A DNA stretch of 64,000 nt from Odiellus spinosus (Eukaryota; Arthropoda; Arachnida; Opiliones; Phalangiidae): positions 9,619,185 through 9,683,184 of the forward strand of contig OY987230.1 of assembly GCA_963920705.1 (NCBI GenBank). The letters run 5' to 3'. Under the pieces are notes generated by a model that saw nothing but the letters and a program-made list of their open reading frames with translations, did not search any database and was not told the origin of the DNA. A program made the position numbers and the translations under genes. Of this stretch, positions 44,901 through 56,871 are shown one piece after another. Within the stretch, counting starts at the first letter, position 1, and the number at the start of each line of letters is the position of its first letter.

Positions 44901-47900
44901 ACTTATATTTCGCAGATAATTTGGTATACTATACCATTAATTCTGAACTATACCATCGTATACTGGTGCTTCGGTAAGTTTAAAAACTCTTTGTGCAAAC
45001 CAGTAATTCATAAATAAATATTTACGCAATATTGGACTTAGTGGCGTATCTAGAGGGTTTGAAATATCCCCAGAGAAAATCTTATTCAGCTCTCTCAAAT
45101 TCCGTTTCCGAATAAAAAAAACGTTGCCGTGGTTACGACCCGGTTTGGCCTAACTAAAACAAGACACACTTTCTCCTTCCTACTCCCTCCATTGTAATAG
45201 GTCAAATAACTATTACGCGGACTCATTAAAGTCATATATTCCCGTCAATATGTATCAGGGTTTGTATAAAATTCTGGAAGTTAATTTCCCTGGCCAATTA
45301 TATTATTTTTTTATGAATTCATTCTTATGAACGAGCTCTTTAGTTTTATCAATCATGGTGGATAGTTTACTCAGAATATGAGCAAAACATTTGAATCTTT
45401 AGGCAAATACTTTCAGTTTAAAATAATTACGTTACAATTGTTCACCCAATCATAACCAGTTCCTTGACATGTACCAAAATATTAAATTTTTCTGACCATT
45501 TGGGCTCGTTTTCAAATTCACCGACTTCTCCCTGGCCATTTGAGGCAATTTTCAAATTCCCTGACCTTTTGGGCCAATTTTCAAATTCCCTGACCTTTTG
45601 GGCCAATTTTCAAATTCCCTGACCTTTTGGGCCAATTTTCAAATTCCCTGACCTTTTGGGCCAATTTTCAAATTCCCTGACCTTTTGGGCCAATTTTCAA
45701 ATTCCCTGACCTTTTGGGCCAATTTTCAAATTCCCTGACCTTTTGGGCCAATTTTCAAATTCCCTGACCTTTCCTGGTCGTGTACGAACCCTGTGTATTT
45801 ATGAATTTTTGATATAAACTAAAAACTTTTAACATAATATTAAATCATAAACTATTATTTAGGTCTACCTACAAATGCGTTGATATTTTTCAAACTTTTA
45901 CTTCTAACGTACTTAACAATGGTTACTTCTTTATGCTTCGGTAATTCGCTAGTAACACTTCTAATCTATTTATCGCGAACATTTACGTTGGTTTGTATTC
46001 GTTTCTTTATAGCGATTTTGTACGTTCCACTCATCAACAACTTTTATCTGCTCACGCAATTTTCCAATATTTTACTAAGCTTGATAATTATTCCCAGTGG
46101 ATTTTGGGTCAACGTTAGGTATGATTATTTATTTTTTATTTCCCAAAATATGGAGCATGATACGAGTTATTTTCTTAAAGGGAGAATGCAACTAACTATC
46201 GATTCCTTATCGTTTAAATATGTCTAATCCAACAGTAAAAAAATTACAAACAAATATTTAACTAGAAAAAAATTTAAAAATTGCCCGGAAAATAGGCTTA
46301 GCTGGATTCATGAACTCCCTGTATAAGGACCATGGAGATCCTGCATTTCCAATATAAGGGCAATCAATCAATGTCATTGGTCGGTAGTCCTTATACGGGG
46401 AGTTCAGGTGAACTCCACGAATCCAGCTAAGCCTATTTTGAGGAGTAAGTTTTAAATTTATTTCTAGTTTAATATTGGTTTTTAAACTTTTTATTTATTG
46501 GATTAGGCCTATTTAAACGATAAGGAATCGATAAAAATCACTTGTTTTTAGGTTGCATTGTACGAAATCGGACTCATTTCGGGCTTCGTCAAACTGAACT
46601 CGCGCCAAACAGGAACTTACTTTTCATTTCAATGTGATTTCATAGAATAACGAAAGAAAATCGACTTTCCAAATGAAAAAAAAAATTGGAAAATTCCAAC
46701 AAAATTTGACCAAATGAAATAACCCGAATTCCTTAAAAGTGCACCATTGAAGTCATTTTCATTTTTCGTTCATTCAGTTTTTTTTCTTAAAGGGAGAATG
46801 AAAGGCCAAAACAACCTATTTTTAATCGATTAAAAATGCTAAAATAATGAGAAAAACAATAATATAACTCACCAAAAATATTTCGTTATTTTATAATCAA
46901 TTTCCAAAGTTCCGAAACTTGCCTTGGCTGCCTAGCTCGGCAAACTAGGCAGCCAAGGCTTAGCATCGGAACTTTGGAAATTCATTATAAAATAACGAAA
47001 TATTTTTGGTGAGTTATATTGTTTTTCTCATAATTTTAGCATTCTTAATCGATTAAAAATAGGTTGTTTTGGCCTTCCATTATCCCTTTAATTTGCTGTA
47101 TTTGGAATTTTCCAATTTGGACTATTTTTGACGAAATTAGATTTTTCCCGATTGGATAAGCCGATTTCTTCGTTATTCTATGGGAGCACATTGAAATGAA
47201 AAGCAAAACCAACGTCACGCGTAATTTGACAAGGACTGAATCGCGTCAGGTCGCGATATCAAACTCTCCTGGGATTATTGTTAAGCCTACTTTTAGGGTA
47301 AGTTAAACTGATTTTTAGGATAGCTTAATATTGGTTTGTAAATTTGAATAATAGTGGATTAAATCTATTTAAACGATAAGTAATTGATATACAAAAAAAT
47401 CAGTGGTTGTCAGGTTGCATTCTCCCTTTAAATTGCTAATCCAGGATAAAAATACTTTCATTTTTTCGTTCAGTCTCTCTTTAATATTTTTTTACCTTCC
47501 TCTTTCTTCGCAGAACTATACCGAGCTACATTTTATGGCTCAAACATATTTCGTGGTTTACCTATACCTTAGACACGTTATTTACAACAATATGGAAAGA
47601 TTTCGGACCATTGGGTAAATGTTTTGATCCAGGGGCTGATCACTTCACGTAATCGGTGTACAAGCCTGTAATTCTGAACTATACTGAAATTATTTCGTAA
47701 AATAGTGCTCGGAAATTATTTCGTAAAATAGTGCTCGGAATTTGTATAACTTTTATTAATTGGATAGATCTACTGAATTAAATTCAGATATTAACCCGTT
47801 TGCTTAGAAATTGACCATTTATCAATACAGTTAACTTATCCAAAGACAAAATAAAATATTATCAGAGTTATAAGTTCGGATAAGAAAATTAAAAATATAT

Positions 47901-49419
47901 TTTCTTCAAAAATAATGAATTTAAACCTAAAAGTGTGGTTTTTTAATAGTTCTATTTTTTTTTTAATTGTAAATCCATTTAAACGAATTCTAAGAAATCG
48001 AATTTTCTTATCCATTGTTATACTTGTTTTAATTTGAGTAACTTGTTTAATAGATAAAGCTTCAAACGTTTATCTTCGGATAAACCTTATTCATTTAATA
48101 TCTGAAAAAATGTGAATACCACAAGATAATGGATATCCGATTCCGAGCACTACGTAAATGTATACACATTTACCGTTACCAAAGTCGGTAATCAGTTACG
48201 TAATAGGAGTTCGGATTTTACGGAAATGGTTCAACCCTCGGTTTTGGATTTAATATAGGTTTGAGCCAGACAAGTTTAAACAAGGCAAAGTTTGGAAGCT
48301 TTATGAAAATACTAAAAATAATAATTCCAACCACTAAAAAGACTTAAGTTCAACACTATTTAAAATACTCCTTTTAGCAGACGATATTATTATTATTTTT
48401 GAGATAAAGCTTCCATACTTAAACTTGTCCAAACTTACACTCATTCACCCCTAATTGTCTAAAGAAATTTAACAGGAATTTCATATATTTTAAAAGAATG
48501 TACACAGCCATCAATTAATGGGGGCTGCATTGATAGTGGAACTGAAGTACTAAAAACCCTTGGATTTGAGAAGGTGAGTTAAAGGAGGGTGAAGAGGAAA
48601 ATGAAGTGATTTTTTATCGATTGAATCGATTCTTATACTAATTATAAGAGTAGTTAGTTAATCATTCGGGAAATACATTCCAAGGATTTTAAATCAAAAT
48701 AGGACCAGATTTACGTTTTTTGGCACAGTGATTAACAGGGTTCGTACAAAATTTTGGAAGTTAATTTCCCTGACTTTTCCAGGTTTTCCCTGACCATTTC
48801 CAAATAATTTCCCTGACTAATTTTAATATTTTTTCACGAATTTATTCTTCCGAGCTTGAGCTGTTGGCAATTCCCAAATTTTATTTGACATATAGTTTAT
48901 CAATTGGGGTCAGCTGATAGTTTACTCAGAATATGAGAAACAATTTGAATCTTTAGGCAAATATTTTCAGTTTATAATAATTAAGTTAACTGATTGGTAA
49001 ACCAATCATAAACAGTTCCACGTAGCAAAATATTTATTTTCTCTGTCCATTTGGGCTATTTTCAAATTCCTTGACTTTTCCCTGACCTATTGGAGCAATT
49101 GTCAAATTCCCTGACCTTTGGGGCAACTTTCCAAATTCCCTGACTTTACTCAGACTTTTTGGGCCAATTTCCAAATTCCCTGACTTTTCCAGGTCGTGTA
49201 CGAACCTTGATTATTTATGAAAATAAATTCAAAAGCTGTTCTATTTTTAGCTCTAAGTTTCCTTTTAAATACATTTTTAAAAGGGACCCAATTTAACTGT
49301 AACTATTTTTTTAGGACAACTATTTCATCGATTTGGGTTTCCTAGTATTGCTGGGAGTTGGTTATATGATTATTGGACAAATTCTATTCTATATTAGAGC
49401 GAGGCTCTTTAAGGAATAG
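35951..49419 (+). CDS. ABC transporter G family half-transporter (White/ABCG1-like), copy 2
   Basis: Exons mirror copy 1: 35951-36026, 36087-36249, 36699-36770, 37241-37339, 38219-38457, 38645-38747, 39177-39199, ~41352-41432 or longer, 42707-42799, 44916-44973, 45863-46118, 47514-47614, 48476-48573, 49315-49419; polyA signal 49525-49530. Same NBD motifs (GASGAGKTT, LSGGE, CDEPTTGLDS, IHQPSS). The exon with Walker B and the H-loop encodes exactly the same residues as copy 1. Differences: RQFEDYYP (copy 1 RQFKEYYP), GEYKR (GEYRR), PVPKNM (PVPNNM). Around 41352 an extra base disturbs the acceptor/frame that works in copy 1. Beyond 41432 this copy stays open through VLHLTW...SRNYRDYI, which looks like the loop before TM1. 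N-terminal and TM1-TM2 exons were not located. May be functional or decaying. Confidence 0.82.
36836..37170. mobile_element. CGCCCCGTA MITE (copy 2)
   Basis: Counterpart of 2215-2550. Confidence 0.6.
37418..37549. mobile_element. 132-bp hairpin MITE (copy 2)
   Basis: Counterpart of 2798-2929, identical by eye. Confidence 0.8.
39580..39955. mobile_element. CGCCCCGTA MITE, uninterrupted (copy 2)
   Basis: Counterpart of 4927-5655 without the nested MITE. A G-run (GGGGGGGGGG near 39750) has grown and about 20 bp near 39785 are missing relative to copy 1. Confidence 0.7.
40654..41103. mobile_element. TTAA palindromic MITE, family A (copy 2, member 2)
   Basis: Counterpart of 6364-6805. A 124-codon open frame runs into it (40570-40944) but is the element's palindrome, not a gene. 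Confidence 0.9.
42455..42600. repeat. 29-bp tandem repeat (copy 2)
   Basis: About five units of AACCTTTTTCCAAAATAGT + AACTTTTAGT; one more than copy 1. Confidence 0.75.
42820..42908. mobile_element. CTCTTCAGACGA MITE, shortened (copy 2)
   Basis: Same ends as 8521-8646 but about 37 bp of the left arm are missing. Confidence 0.7.
42919..43378 (+). mobile_element. 3' end of a non-LTR retrotransposon (LINE)
   Basis: A 96-codon frame (42919-43209) ends in a Cys/His cluster CAC...STVEH...HVVLICPALTQWR. This is the zinc-knuckle-like end of ORF2 in jockey/R1-type LINEs (usual form TxxHxxxxCP). It is followed by about 150 bp of 3' UTR and a CATTCACTCATTCATTCA tail. 5' truncated, as is usual for LINEs. 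Copy 1 keeps only its first ~100 bp. Confidence 0.7.
43464..44673. mobile_element. Family-A TTAA MITE split by a second insertion (copy 2, member 3)
   Basis: Counterpart of 8850-9274. Left part 43464-43760, right part 44556-44673; between them lies 43757-44559. Confidence 0.85.
43757..44559. mobile_element. Copy-2-specific 0.8-kb insertion flanked by TTAA
   Basis: TTAA at 43757-43760 and 44556-44559. Inner ends AGGTACAGACCGGG and GGGTTGCCTTTCCCT (inverse AGGGAAAGGCAACCC), a short imperfect inverted repeat. The empty site in copy 1 is one TTAA at 9157-9160. Base composition is less AT-rich (GGATCCCGCGCGCG near 44084). A non-autonomous piggyBac-like element that moved after the duplication; no transposase ORF. 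Confidence 0.85.
45256..45793. mobile_element. CAGGGTTCGTAC-type MITE with expanded repeat (copy 2)
   Basis: Counterpart of 9851-10211. Internal unit TTTTCAAATTCCCTGACC + TTTTGGGCCAA (29 bp) occurs about 7-8 times at 45545-45765 against 1-2 in copy 1. Confidence 0.8.
46175..46560. mobile_element. TTAA palindromic MITE, family A (copy 2, member 4)
   Basis: Counterpart of 10593-10959; the terminal ~25 bp on the right have been deleted. Confidence 0.8.
46787..47091. mobile_element. TTAA palindromic MITE, family B (copy 2)
   Basis: Counterpart of 11184-11502 with intact TTAA on both sides; the central stem is slightly shorter (AGTTCCGAAACTTGCC region). Sits at the fold of a larger palindrome, as in copy 1. 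Confidence 0.85.
47281..47431. mobile_element. Half family-A MITE (copy 2)
   Basis: Counterpart of 11692-11842. Confidence 0.75.
47729..48152. mobile_element. TAGTGCTCGGAA MITE (copy 2)
   Basis: Counterpart of 12091-12565, with an internal deletion near 47858 and a short tandem duplication of its left edge (47686-47740). Confidence 0.7.
48736..49208. mobile_element. CAGGGTTCGTAC MITE (copy 2)
   Basis: Counterpart of 13142-13562, with an additional CCCTGACCT-type unit near 49080-49120. Confidence 0.7.
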
Positions 49420-51773
49420 CCATATTTACCAGCAACTTAAAAGAAGTTTTTTATTATTATTGTAACGTACACTCTTTGTACAATATGTTTCTTTTATACC
49501 AGAAGTAATTAATATATTTCTCAAAATAAAAATTTGAAACTTTTTTTTGTCGCTTATTGATAAGCATTGGCTTTATGTTTCGGTAGAAAAGAAAAGTTTT
49601 CTGGAACGGGTCCCAGCAACATTTCGCTGAAAAATAACCAGACATTTTGATTTTTCATTTGTTAAAATAGAATCTCAACAATTGGGAATGCGCAGTACGT
49701 GAATGAAAATGTGATGACAATGCGATAATATTGTTACGGTATTTAAGATTGAAAAAAAAACAGTGCAGAAATTCCATTAATATAGGCAAAATAGCAACCA
49801 GAAACCAACTGATTTAAAATGGTGAACCAAACAAGCCATATAAGTGACCAAAAATAAATAAAAATGATAACATCACAGTTATTTCTACAGGGTTCGTACA
49901 AAAGTTGACCCTGATTTTTCCAGGTTTTTCCTAATCACTTTTTGATTAAATGAGCCGGAGGAAATTTGACAAAACCCGAATCGAGTCAGGTTGCATGCCT
50001 ACATTAAATGACTTGCTAATTCTAAAAGGACTATTCGCAGTTTGAACTTAAAATTAATAAAAATCTGCTTATATTTAACTTCGACACTCAAATCACTTTT
50101 AGGTCTGGAGATAATTTCCTATTTCCCTATAATAGTTTATTATAATAGTTTAGATATGTTAGGTGTAAGATAATTAGAATTAAAAGGTTTAAAAACTATA
50201 GGAGCGCAGTTAACTACCCTCGGTCAGGAAACGAATCCTGGTTTGGAGGAACTACCTGGTATATTTTTAATAGGATGGAATAGGTTTTAGGTAATTAACT
50301 TCTTAGTGGAATTCTTTGTTCGATGTGTAAATACAGTCTGAACCATAATGACGTATATTCATTTTCCCTAGTCCTGGGAGGATCCGGTATTTGGTCTCGC
50401 ATAGACTCCATTGACAACTACTTTCAATGATTACTCACGCATGATTATTTCTTGCATAATCTTTCCATGTTTTAAAGATATGAAAATCATGTATTTTCCA
50501 CCTTTAGACCTTGCTTTAAACTTGAAAGGTTAAAATATCAGTTTATGTGCCTAATCCCGATTTGACTTGGCTTAAATTTGTTTTAAAGACTAATATAAAT
50601 GTACAGAAAATGTTAGCTAAAACCTATTCCACCATATTACAAATGTACCAGCCTGGTAGTTAACCCTCAGTCCCTCACCCGTTGGAACAACCTTTTCTCA
50701 TAATAATGTATATTTAACCAATACTGACAGCAAGAGACGATCAATAACCTTTTTGAGCCAAATATTGGCACTATTTTAAAATCTCTAAATGTATGAAGTG
50801 GCTAGAGAAGAGGGAGAATGAAAAACTGGCGCAGACTGTTTTAAAAACATATGAAAAATATCCCAAATTAAACATTGATACGATGCCATTTACTGAAGTT
50901 AAAAGCTAGAGTAAATACTATAGCGTCTTTGGGAACAAAGAAACATAGGGTTATGGTATAAGATTAAATTACAGACCAACTTTGTAAAGTTTGTAAAATA
51001 ATTTAAAAAAAAATCTAGATCAAGTAGAATCAGTAGAGAGGGTGGATGACAACTCATTCCACAATCTATGCCTGATTTTGTGATAAGGGACAGTGTAAGC
51101 GCATGATGGTAGGGTTGATACATAGTTTAATGATACGGCAATATTTATAACCGAAATTACACAATCATTTGGGCTCCCACAAAAAATGTCTCGAAACAAA
51201 AGTAAATTAGTAACTTATTGTTGTATCTTAATAGTTACTTGTTATATTCCAATACTCACAATGTACATTCATTATATTTCCCGCCTAAATTGTAGTGGAG
51301 GAAGAGGGGGGGTGTCTTCACTAACAGTTACAAATATCATTTCCTAAAATTACCTTTGTGATCCCTTTCGAATAAAAATCGTTGACTGAATTTAGAATTG
51401 GCTTACCCTTTTCTTAGGAGGCATTCCACAAGTTGTTTTTTCAATTGAAATATTCCCTCATCTTTTATAATTAAAACTCACCAGGATTCAAATGTCAATT
51501 TAAATTTCTTCTCAACAAACTTTCGTCCTGATTTTATAACACAAAATACAGACTATCAGGAGAGTAACCATAAGTTCACAACTGCTTGTTGCGTCTTCTT
51601 AAACTTTTTAGCGACTCTAAGGAGAGGGGTGTATGACGTCATTTCCGTCTCTATTTTGGCGGCAAACCCCACAATTTGCGTGGCGGGAAATTTAAATCAT
51701 TAATTTTTTTATTTTTGGGAAATGAATGGTTTTGCGTCCCGTTGCATAATATAGAAGGTCCACCCACCTACTG
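49420..51773. other. Region downstream of ABCG copy 2, no gene
   Basis: Counterpart of 13774-15747 followed by about 200 bp (51382-51592) not found in copy 1, where the long-TIR element lies instead. Palindrome at about 50210-50690. No coding sequence recognised. Confidence 0.6.
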
Positions 51774-52186
51774 AAGGTAGATAGTACCCCCTACTTGAAC
51801 AGCTCAATTCAAGATAAACAACTCCCCAGTAGATAAAGACACCACTTGATCTAGGCTGCAGACAGGCACCAGTAAAAATCCCTCCTTTTGTAAAACCATT
51901 GCGTAAAATGTGTAAAAATTAAACCGTAATCATAAACAAATCAGTGTTTCAATTAATTGGTTACAAACAAACCAATCTCCGCCGCCATTGTGATTGTAAC
52001 CAAACCGATTTGCTAAATGAGTTGTACACAAGGGTTTTGCAAGTGTAGGGGTTTTTACTTGCGCTCTGTCTGGAGTCTAGAACAAGCTGTAGTTATCTAC
52101 TGGGGCTGGGGAGTTCTTAATCTTCAGTTCAGTTCAGTTCATTTTCCACCCTTTCAGCTGAACAAGTAGGAGGTGCCATCTACCTT
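51774..52186. mobile_element. Palindromic MITE (copy 2)
   Basis: Counterpart of 20084-20491. Confidence 0.85.
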
Positions 52187-52900
52187 AAGCTATTATTATT
52201 TTACGCGGGAAGTATGAATATACATTGAATATTGGTTACATAACAAGTTAATATTGGGATACAACACCTATACAATAATACGTGGAAATAGCAACCAAAA
52301 TCTCTAAAATAGGAACTAATTAATGGCAATAGTAAATAACAATTCTCTGCTATTTTCCCAAACTGAATAATAAAGGAATCTTGCCTTAGTCTGAGTCTAT
52401 TCCAACAGCTGGGGACTTTTTACAGAGCAAATTGACAATTCAAATATAACTACAGTACAAATTCTAAACTTTTTTACCTTGACTTACGTCAGATCTGAAT
52501 ATTTTTACAACTGATTATAATTGGCCATTTTAGAATATAAGAAACCCTTACCCTATTTGCTGCCTACCTTGTCTATTATTTAATTTTTCAAATCTTTGTA
52601 TGTAATTTATTGGAAAATGGGTCGATTTAGTGTAGTTTTTAAGATAGTTTAGTGATTCGAGAAAAAAATTTGTCTTTTTCTGAAAATGGTGAATGAATGG
52701 GAGCCCCAATTTCATATAAAAAGGCTAAAGCGAAGATGAGGGAGTTAATTTGTGTAAACTGTGCAGACACAAGCCTAATATATTTAAAAAAAATTAATTC
52801 ACCAATAAAAAACGCAGGACTTAAGCAGGCATCATAACCGGGAAATTTACCAATCATGCTGAAATGAAAGACTAAAATGAAAATAATAAATTTCAATTAC

Positions 52901-55376
52901 CTGATCTTGATCCAATCTCCGCAACTGGAGCTGGCCATTAATGTTTCCAAATCATTTCGTCCTCTAAAAGGAGGAGGTCGTTCATTAATTTTGTGAGGAA
53001 CTCTTTCGAGAATTCCAACAGGTATGTATCTATAAAAAACAAATTAATAAATCAGATATGTTGTTAAGTTTTCCCAGAATTGAGAATTTACCTATAAAGA
53101 AATGATTGCCACTCTAGAAGAAATCTACGAGTCCTTTCTACACCCTGTTGTCAAACAAAAGGAATACTATATAAACACTCGATTGAAAATTTTGTGAAAA
53201 GAATAAGTAAATTCAACACACTTCGCTGTCAGATCCCCAATGTTCGAGTCCATAGTTTGTGTACTTCTTCAATATATCAAATCTTTCCGAGGATGATATG
53301 TCCCAATGTCGTTGCTCTTTGATTTCGGTAAAGATCCAAGGTTTTACCAGAGCTCCTCTGGCAATCATGACACCTGCTACTCCCGAACTTTCTCGGCGAT
53401 AATTGGCATCTTCATACGACAAGATGTCCCCGCATCCGTAGAGTGGAATTGGTTTAGCAGTTTCGGCGCATTTAGCGATATATTCCCAATCAGCAGCTTT
53501 AGTGTAACGCTGTTCCTTCGAACGTCCGTGTAACTATATATTTATAAAGTATAATATTGATTTAAGACAAATAACTCTATCGGTATGCCTATATAATGGC
53601 AACAACCTGATAACAAAGAAGTTGGTACTAGTTACCAAGACAGAAATAGAGTGGCATAATAAGATGGCTAACTGGGTTTCATGCACTTTTTTGCCATTTA
53701 TAAGCCGTCATCTATTTGTTCAATGTTCATACAAAATTTCAAAAATGAATTTCCCTTATATTTCCAGGTTTTCCAGACTAGTTTTGTTAAATTTACAAGT
53801 GTATATTTTTACATTAAAAGTGTCATTAAAAGCAAATATAATGTTAGAAGTATAGAAAAATGAGAATGAAAATAACCATGATTGAGAACTCTGTTATCAG
53901 GAGCTATAAAATCGCCATCTTTTTAGTTTTGCAATAGTTTTGGCTGTCACAAGTATTTTGTAATATATATTTTCCCAGAATTTTTCTAATTAAAATCATT
54001 TTGCCTGATATTTCGAAGTTTTCCATGCTTGTCCGAACTCTGAATTTTGCTACCTCTGCCTTAATTATAAACTGGTCTGTTAAACACTTACAGCTATCAT
54101 GGCCACTCTTTCACCCCAGGATCGAATCTTGGCGATAATGGTATCTGCTATATTCTTATTGTTGTAGATTCCGGTTCTAAGTTTGACAGTTAATGGAATG
54201 TCCATGACAGAAGTCATACCGTAAACTATGTCTTCAAACTTTTTAGCTCTAGCCATCAATCCGCATCCAGCTCCCTTTTGAAAGACTAGATCAATGGGAC
54301 AACCCATATTAATGTCCACAAAATCAACATCCAAATTCTCGTTTAATAACTGGCCGCATCGAGTCATGATGTCAGCGTGAGCGCCGCATATTTGAACACC
54401 AAAAACTTTCTCAGTATGATGTCTTTTCAACAAAGCCCATTCCGACTGTTGTCCTTGCAATAAGTTCATACACATCGCCATTTCGCCGCATGTTATATCC
54501 GCCCCGTATTCCACGCATATTCTTCTAAAAGGTAAATTGCCGACAGTGGTCAAAGGAGCGCAGTATAATTTGTCATCAAAGTCAACTTTTTTCTTCTCAC
54601 AATTTCTTAACTTGATTAATCCTTCATCGGTAAGAGCGCCCATCAACTGCAGCCCTGGTTCTTCATTTGGTTTATTTTTCTTCTCTTTAACATTATTCTT
54701 ATTTCCATCTTCGTTCAATTTAATGATTTCTTTCAACACATCATTTGATTTCTTGAAGTTATAAGTCCTCTTCCGTAGAGCGATTTGAACATCCTTAGGT
54801 AGATTATTTAAGGTGTAAGGGAAATCCTTAGTTTTATCATATAGTTCAGTATTTATTAAGTTTTTGTTATCCTTAAAATGACTCGATCCGTATCGGCATT
54901 GAAAGCTATATGGGCATCGGCCAAAGGTATCGTATATGTAACATTTATCTCCTATGTCAGGCGGTCTTTTTGATGTAAAACTATCAATGTTGTGACTAAA
55001 GCAACAACTATCTCCATAGGGACAACCAGTTTCTGATAAAATTTTAAGGCAAAGTTTTTCACTTTTAGGAACTCTAGGTACCCTTGGTCGATTTTTGTTC
55101 TGGCCTTTGAGTTTCTTGCGAGGGGGACCCTCTTCTTCCTTGTTTTCTCCATCTTTTACTTCATCAGAAACCCTAGCTTCGTCAGTTCGAACGTTTTTTG
55201 CATCAACTTTTGAGACATAATCAAGATTAAGTTCAAGGACTCGTTCTTTAATAATAAATCTAAAAAATAAATTAATGTTGTCCCATTTTATATAAACATC
55301 AAATTTTAGAAAACTAGGTTAGATCTTACTCTTCTTTTATAGCGGCAATTCCTAAAGTGCTGCACGAGGTCGCCAT
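52901..55376 (-). CDS. DUS3L: tRNA-dihydrouridine(47) synthase DUS3L (last exon not found)
   Basis: Minus-strand exons: 55330-55376 (ATG at 55376), 54092-55259, 53222-53533, 53092-53144, 52901-53029; 569 residues, phases agree. FMN-dependent enzyme that reduces a uridine of the tRNA variable loop. Domains in order: Lys-rich region, two CCCH zinc fingers at roughly residues 84-140 ([33 protein letters not shown]), then the TIM-barrel Dus domain. Dus motifs: [27 protein letters not shown], catalytic Cys in [26 protein letters not shown]-terminal helical part [12 protein letters not shown] and [10 protein letters not shown]. The usual closing segment (about 25 residues ending near PKHKANA in animals) was not found to the left; it may be divergent or lost. 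Human DUS3L is about 650 residues. Duplicated 3' end is the pseudogene at 24840-25698. Confidence 0.93.
53718..54045. repeat. Decayed CAGGGTTCGTAC-type fragment in DUS3L intron
   Basis: CATACAAAATTTCAAAAATG, TTTCCAGGTTTTCC and, at the other end, TCGAAGTTTTCCATG...GTCCGAACTCTG resemble the two halves of the family at 13142-13562. Lies in the intron between exons 3 and 2. Confidence 0.45.
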
Positions 55377-55547
55377 GCTTTCAATTTATTAGCAGAAAAA
55401 CCGGCTTCTTGAATCAAGGCTTAATGCAAATATTCTTTTAAATCGCGTACAGCTTACAGTGTAACACAGCTCCGAGATTAACTACTGACAAATCAAAAAA
55501 AACTTTGGAAACATTAAACAATACTCAACAGCATATAAAATTCTAAT

Positions 55548-55748
55548 TTAACCAAGAATTATCGAAGCTACATAATTATAATTCACGTATGTAGCCAAGA
55601 CGACTTCAAGTTCGCCACAAATCTCAACTTCCAAGTTCCGCAGCAAACGCAAGGGGTCGGGCGATCTCGATTGCGCAGGCTTCGCAATAAGTTTTTTTTT
55701 ATCTAGTCCTCCAGACAAAATGATCCGTGGTATGGTGGTACTAAACAT
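55548..55748 (-). other. Short open reading frame of unknown meaning
   Basis: 66 codons, MFSTTIPRIILSGGLDKK..., starting with ATG on the minus strand, 170 bp upstream of the DUS3L start. No domain recognised. Could be an upstream exon of a neighbouring gene or chance. Confidence 0.2.
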
Positions 55749-56871
55749 AAATATTTTAAATTTTCTGACGTTTTTTGCACGAGAATTAGGTAGGGTAGAT
55801 TATCTAGGCCAATTAATACTATAAATATGGCACTAAATTGCTCCCAGAATTATTAAATTATACATAGGCATATATTCGAATTATATATATATAAATATAA
55901 TTACTGGAGCTGTAAGGCCTCTGGTCCTAGCTCGTCTAATAACCTGGAGAAAAAAAAAAAAAACTAAACTAGTCCCTAGGACCAGTGACCCTCAGAGCGA
56001 GTTTTTGAGAAATAAGGCTGAGACAAAATGTTTAAAGGTCTAGTATCACAAAACATTTCCAACATAAAAACATAAGAGGGTAGATTAAAACAATCTCAAT
56101 AAAGGCCTAGTCTCACTAAAACCAAAAACAATCTAACATAACTAATCTTTTCGAAACAAAAGGTCTAGTCTCTCAAAAACTTATCCAACGTTAAAATCCC
56201 CAAAATTCTAAAACCATCTACATATCTAAATAAAAGGTCTAGTCTCACAAAACATTTCTAACCTAATAAATCCAAAATTTCCATATTCTAATCTTAATTG
56301 TCTCATGTGTGGCTTATCTAATCCCCTCAGTGACAAAATTTGCAGCCCTCGACAATCAAGGCTCAAAATTGTAGATTTTAAAGGCCTTATCTGCTCTGAG
56401 TTTGGTCCATTTAAAATGCTCTTCCCATATAGATCCTTCCTAGCTTTGATTACGCAATTTTCCTGATAATCAATGTCCTATGCTAAGCTAGTAAAGAAGG
56501 AGACTTTAAAAAATCCAGAGGAAATCAAATTTAGAGTTGGTTCTGGTTTTAATTTCTGGTTTAAATAAATCAAAAATAAATAGAATAAATTCTCTGTTGG
56601 AAACATAATAATTTCTCGTAAAAAAGATCATGATATATTTGAAATATAAACCTCTACACATTTGTTTCGATTGATATCTCTGGAAAACAACTTATTTTCA
56701 TAAAATCGAATACCACCTGACAATATGCTAAAACTTTTAATACCAATAAATTCACAGCCGGTTTTGGTAAAACCTTTACTCAAACCTTATGCTAGCTAAA
56801 CATTTTCACCACTGGCAATAGTTTAAACGAAAAGTGTGAGAGTCAGAAGCAATTTCCCCACTCAACTCAAA
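55749..56871. other. Intergenic stretch with a degenerate tandem repeat
   Basis: At 56030-56285 the phrase AAAGGTCTAGTCTCACAAAA recurs four times at about 60-70-bp spacing, with diverged spacers. The rest shows no gene; it should contain the promoter of the CBM14 gene. Confidence 0.55.

Larger units (their letters stand above)
34644..53347 (+). repeat. Segmental duplication, copy 2
   Basis: Counterpart of 158-25698. Carries ABCG copy 2 and runs into the intact DUS3L gene; homology to copy 1 ends at 53347 within DUS3L exon 3. Specific features: about 134 bp near 35715-35850, LINE fragment intact at 42919-43378, TTAA insertion 43757-44559, an expanded 29-bp repeat 45545-45765, and direct joining across the 3.67 kb present in copy 1 (AGTA|AATAAC at about 52330). 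Confidence 0.95.

Noticed and set aside
52639..52896. 85-codon frame left of DUS3L as the missing last exon
   Set aside because: A phase-compatible acceptor exists, but the translation (MIGKFPGYDACL...) shows none of the expected closing motif and continues far too long.
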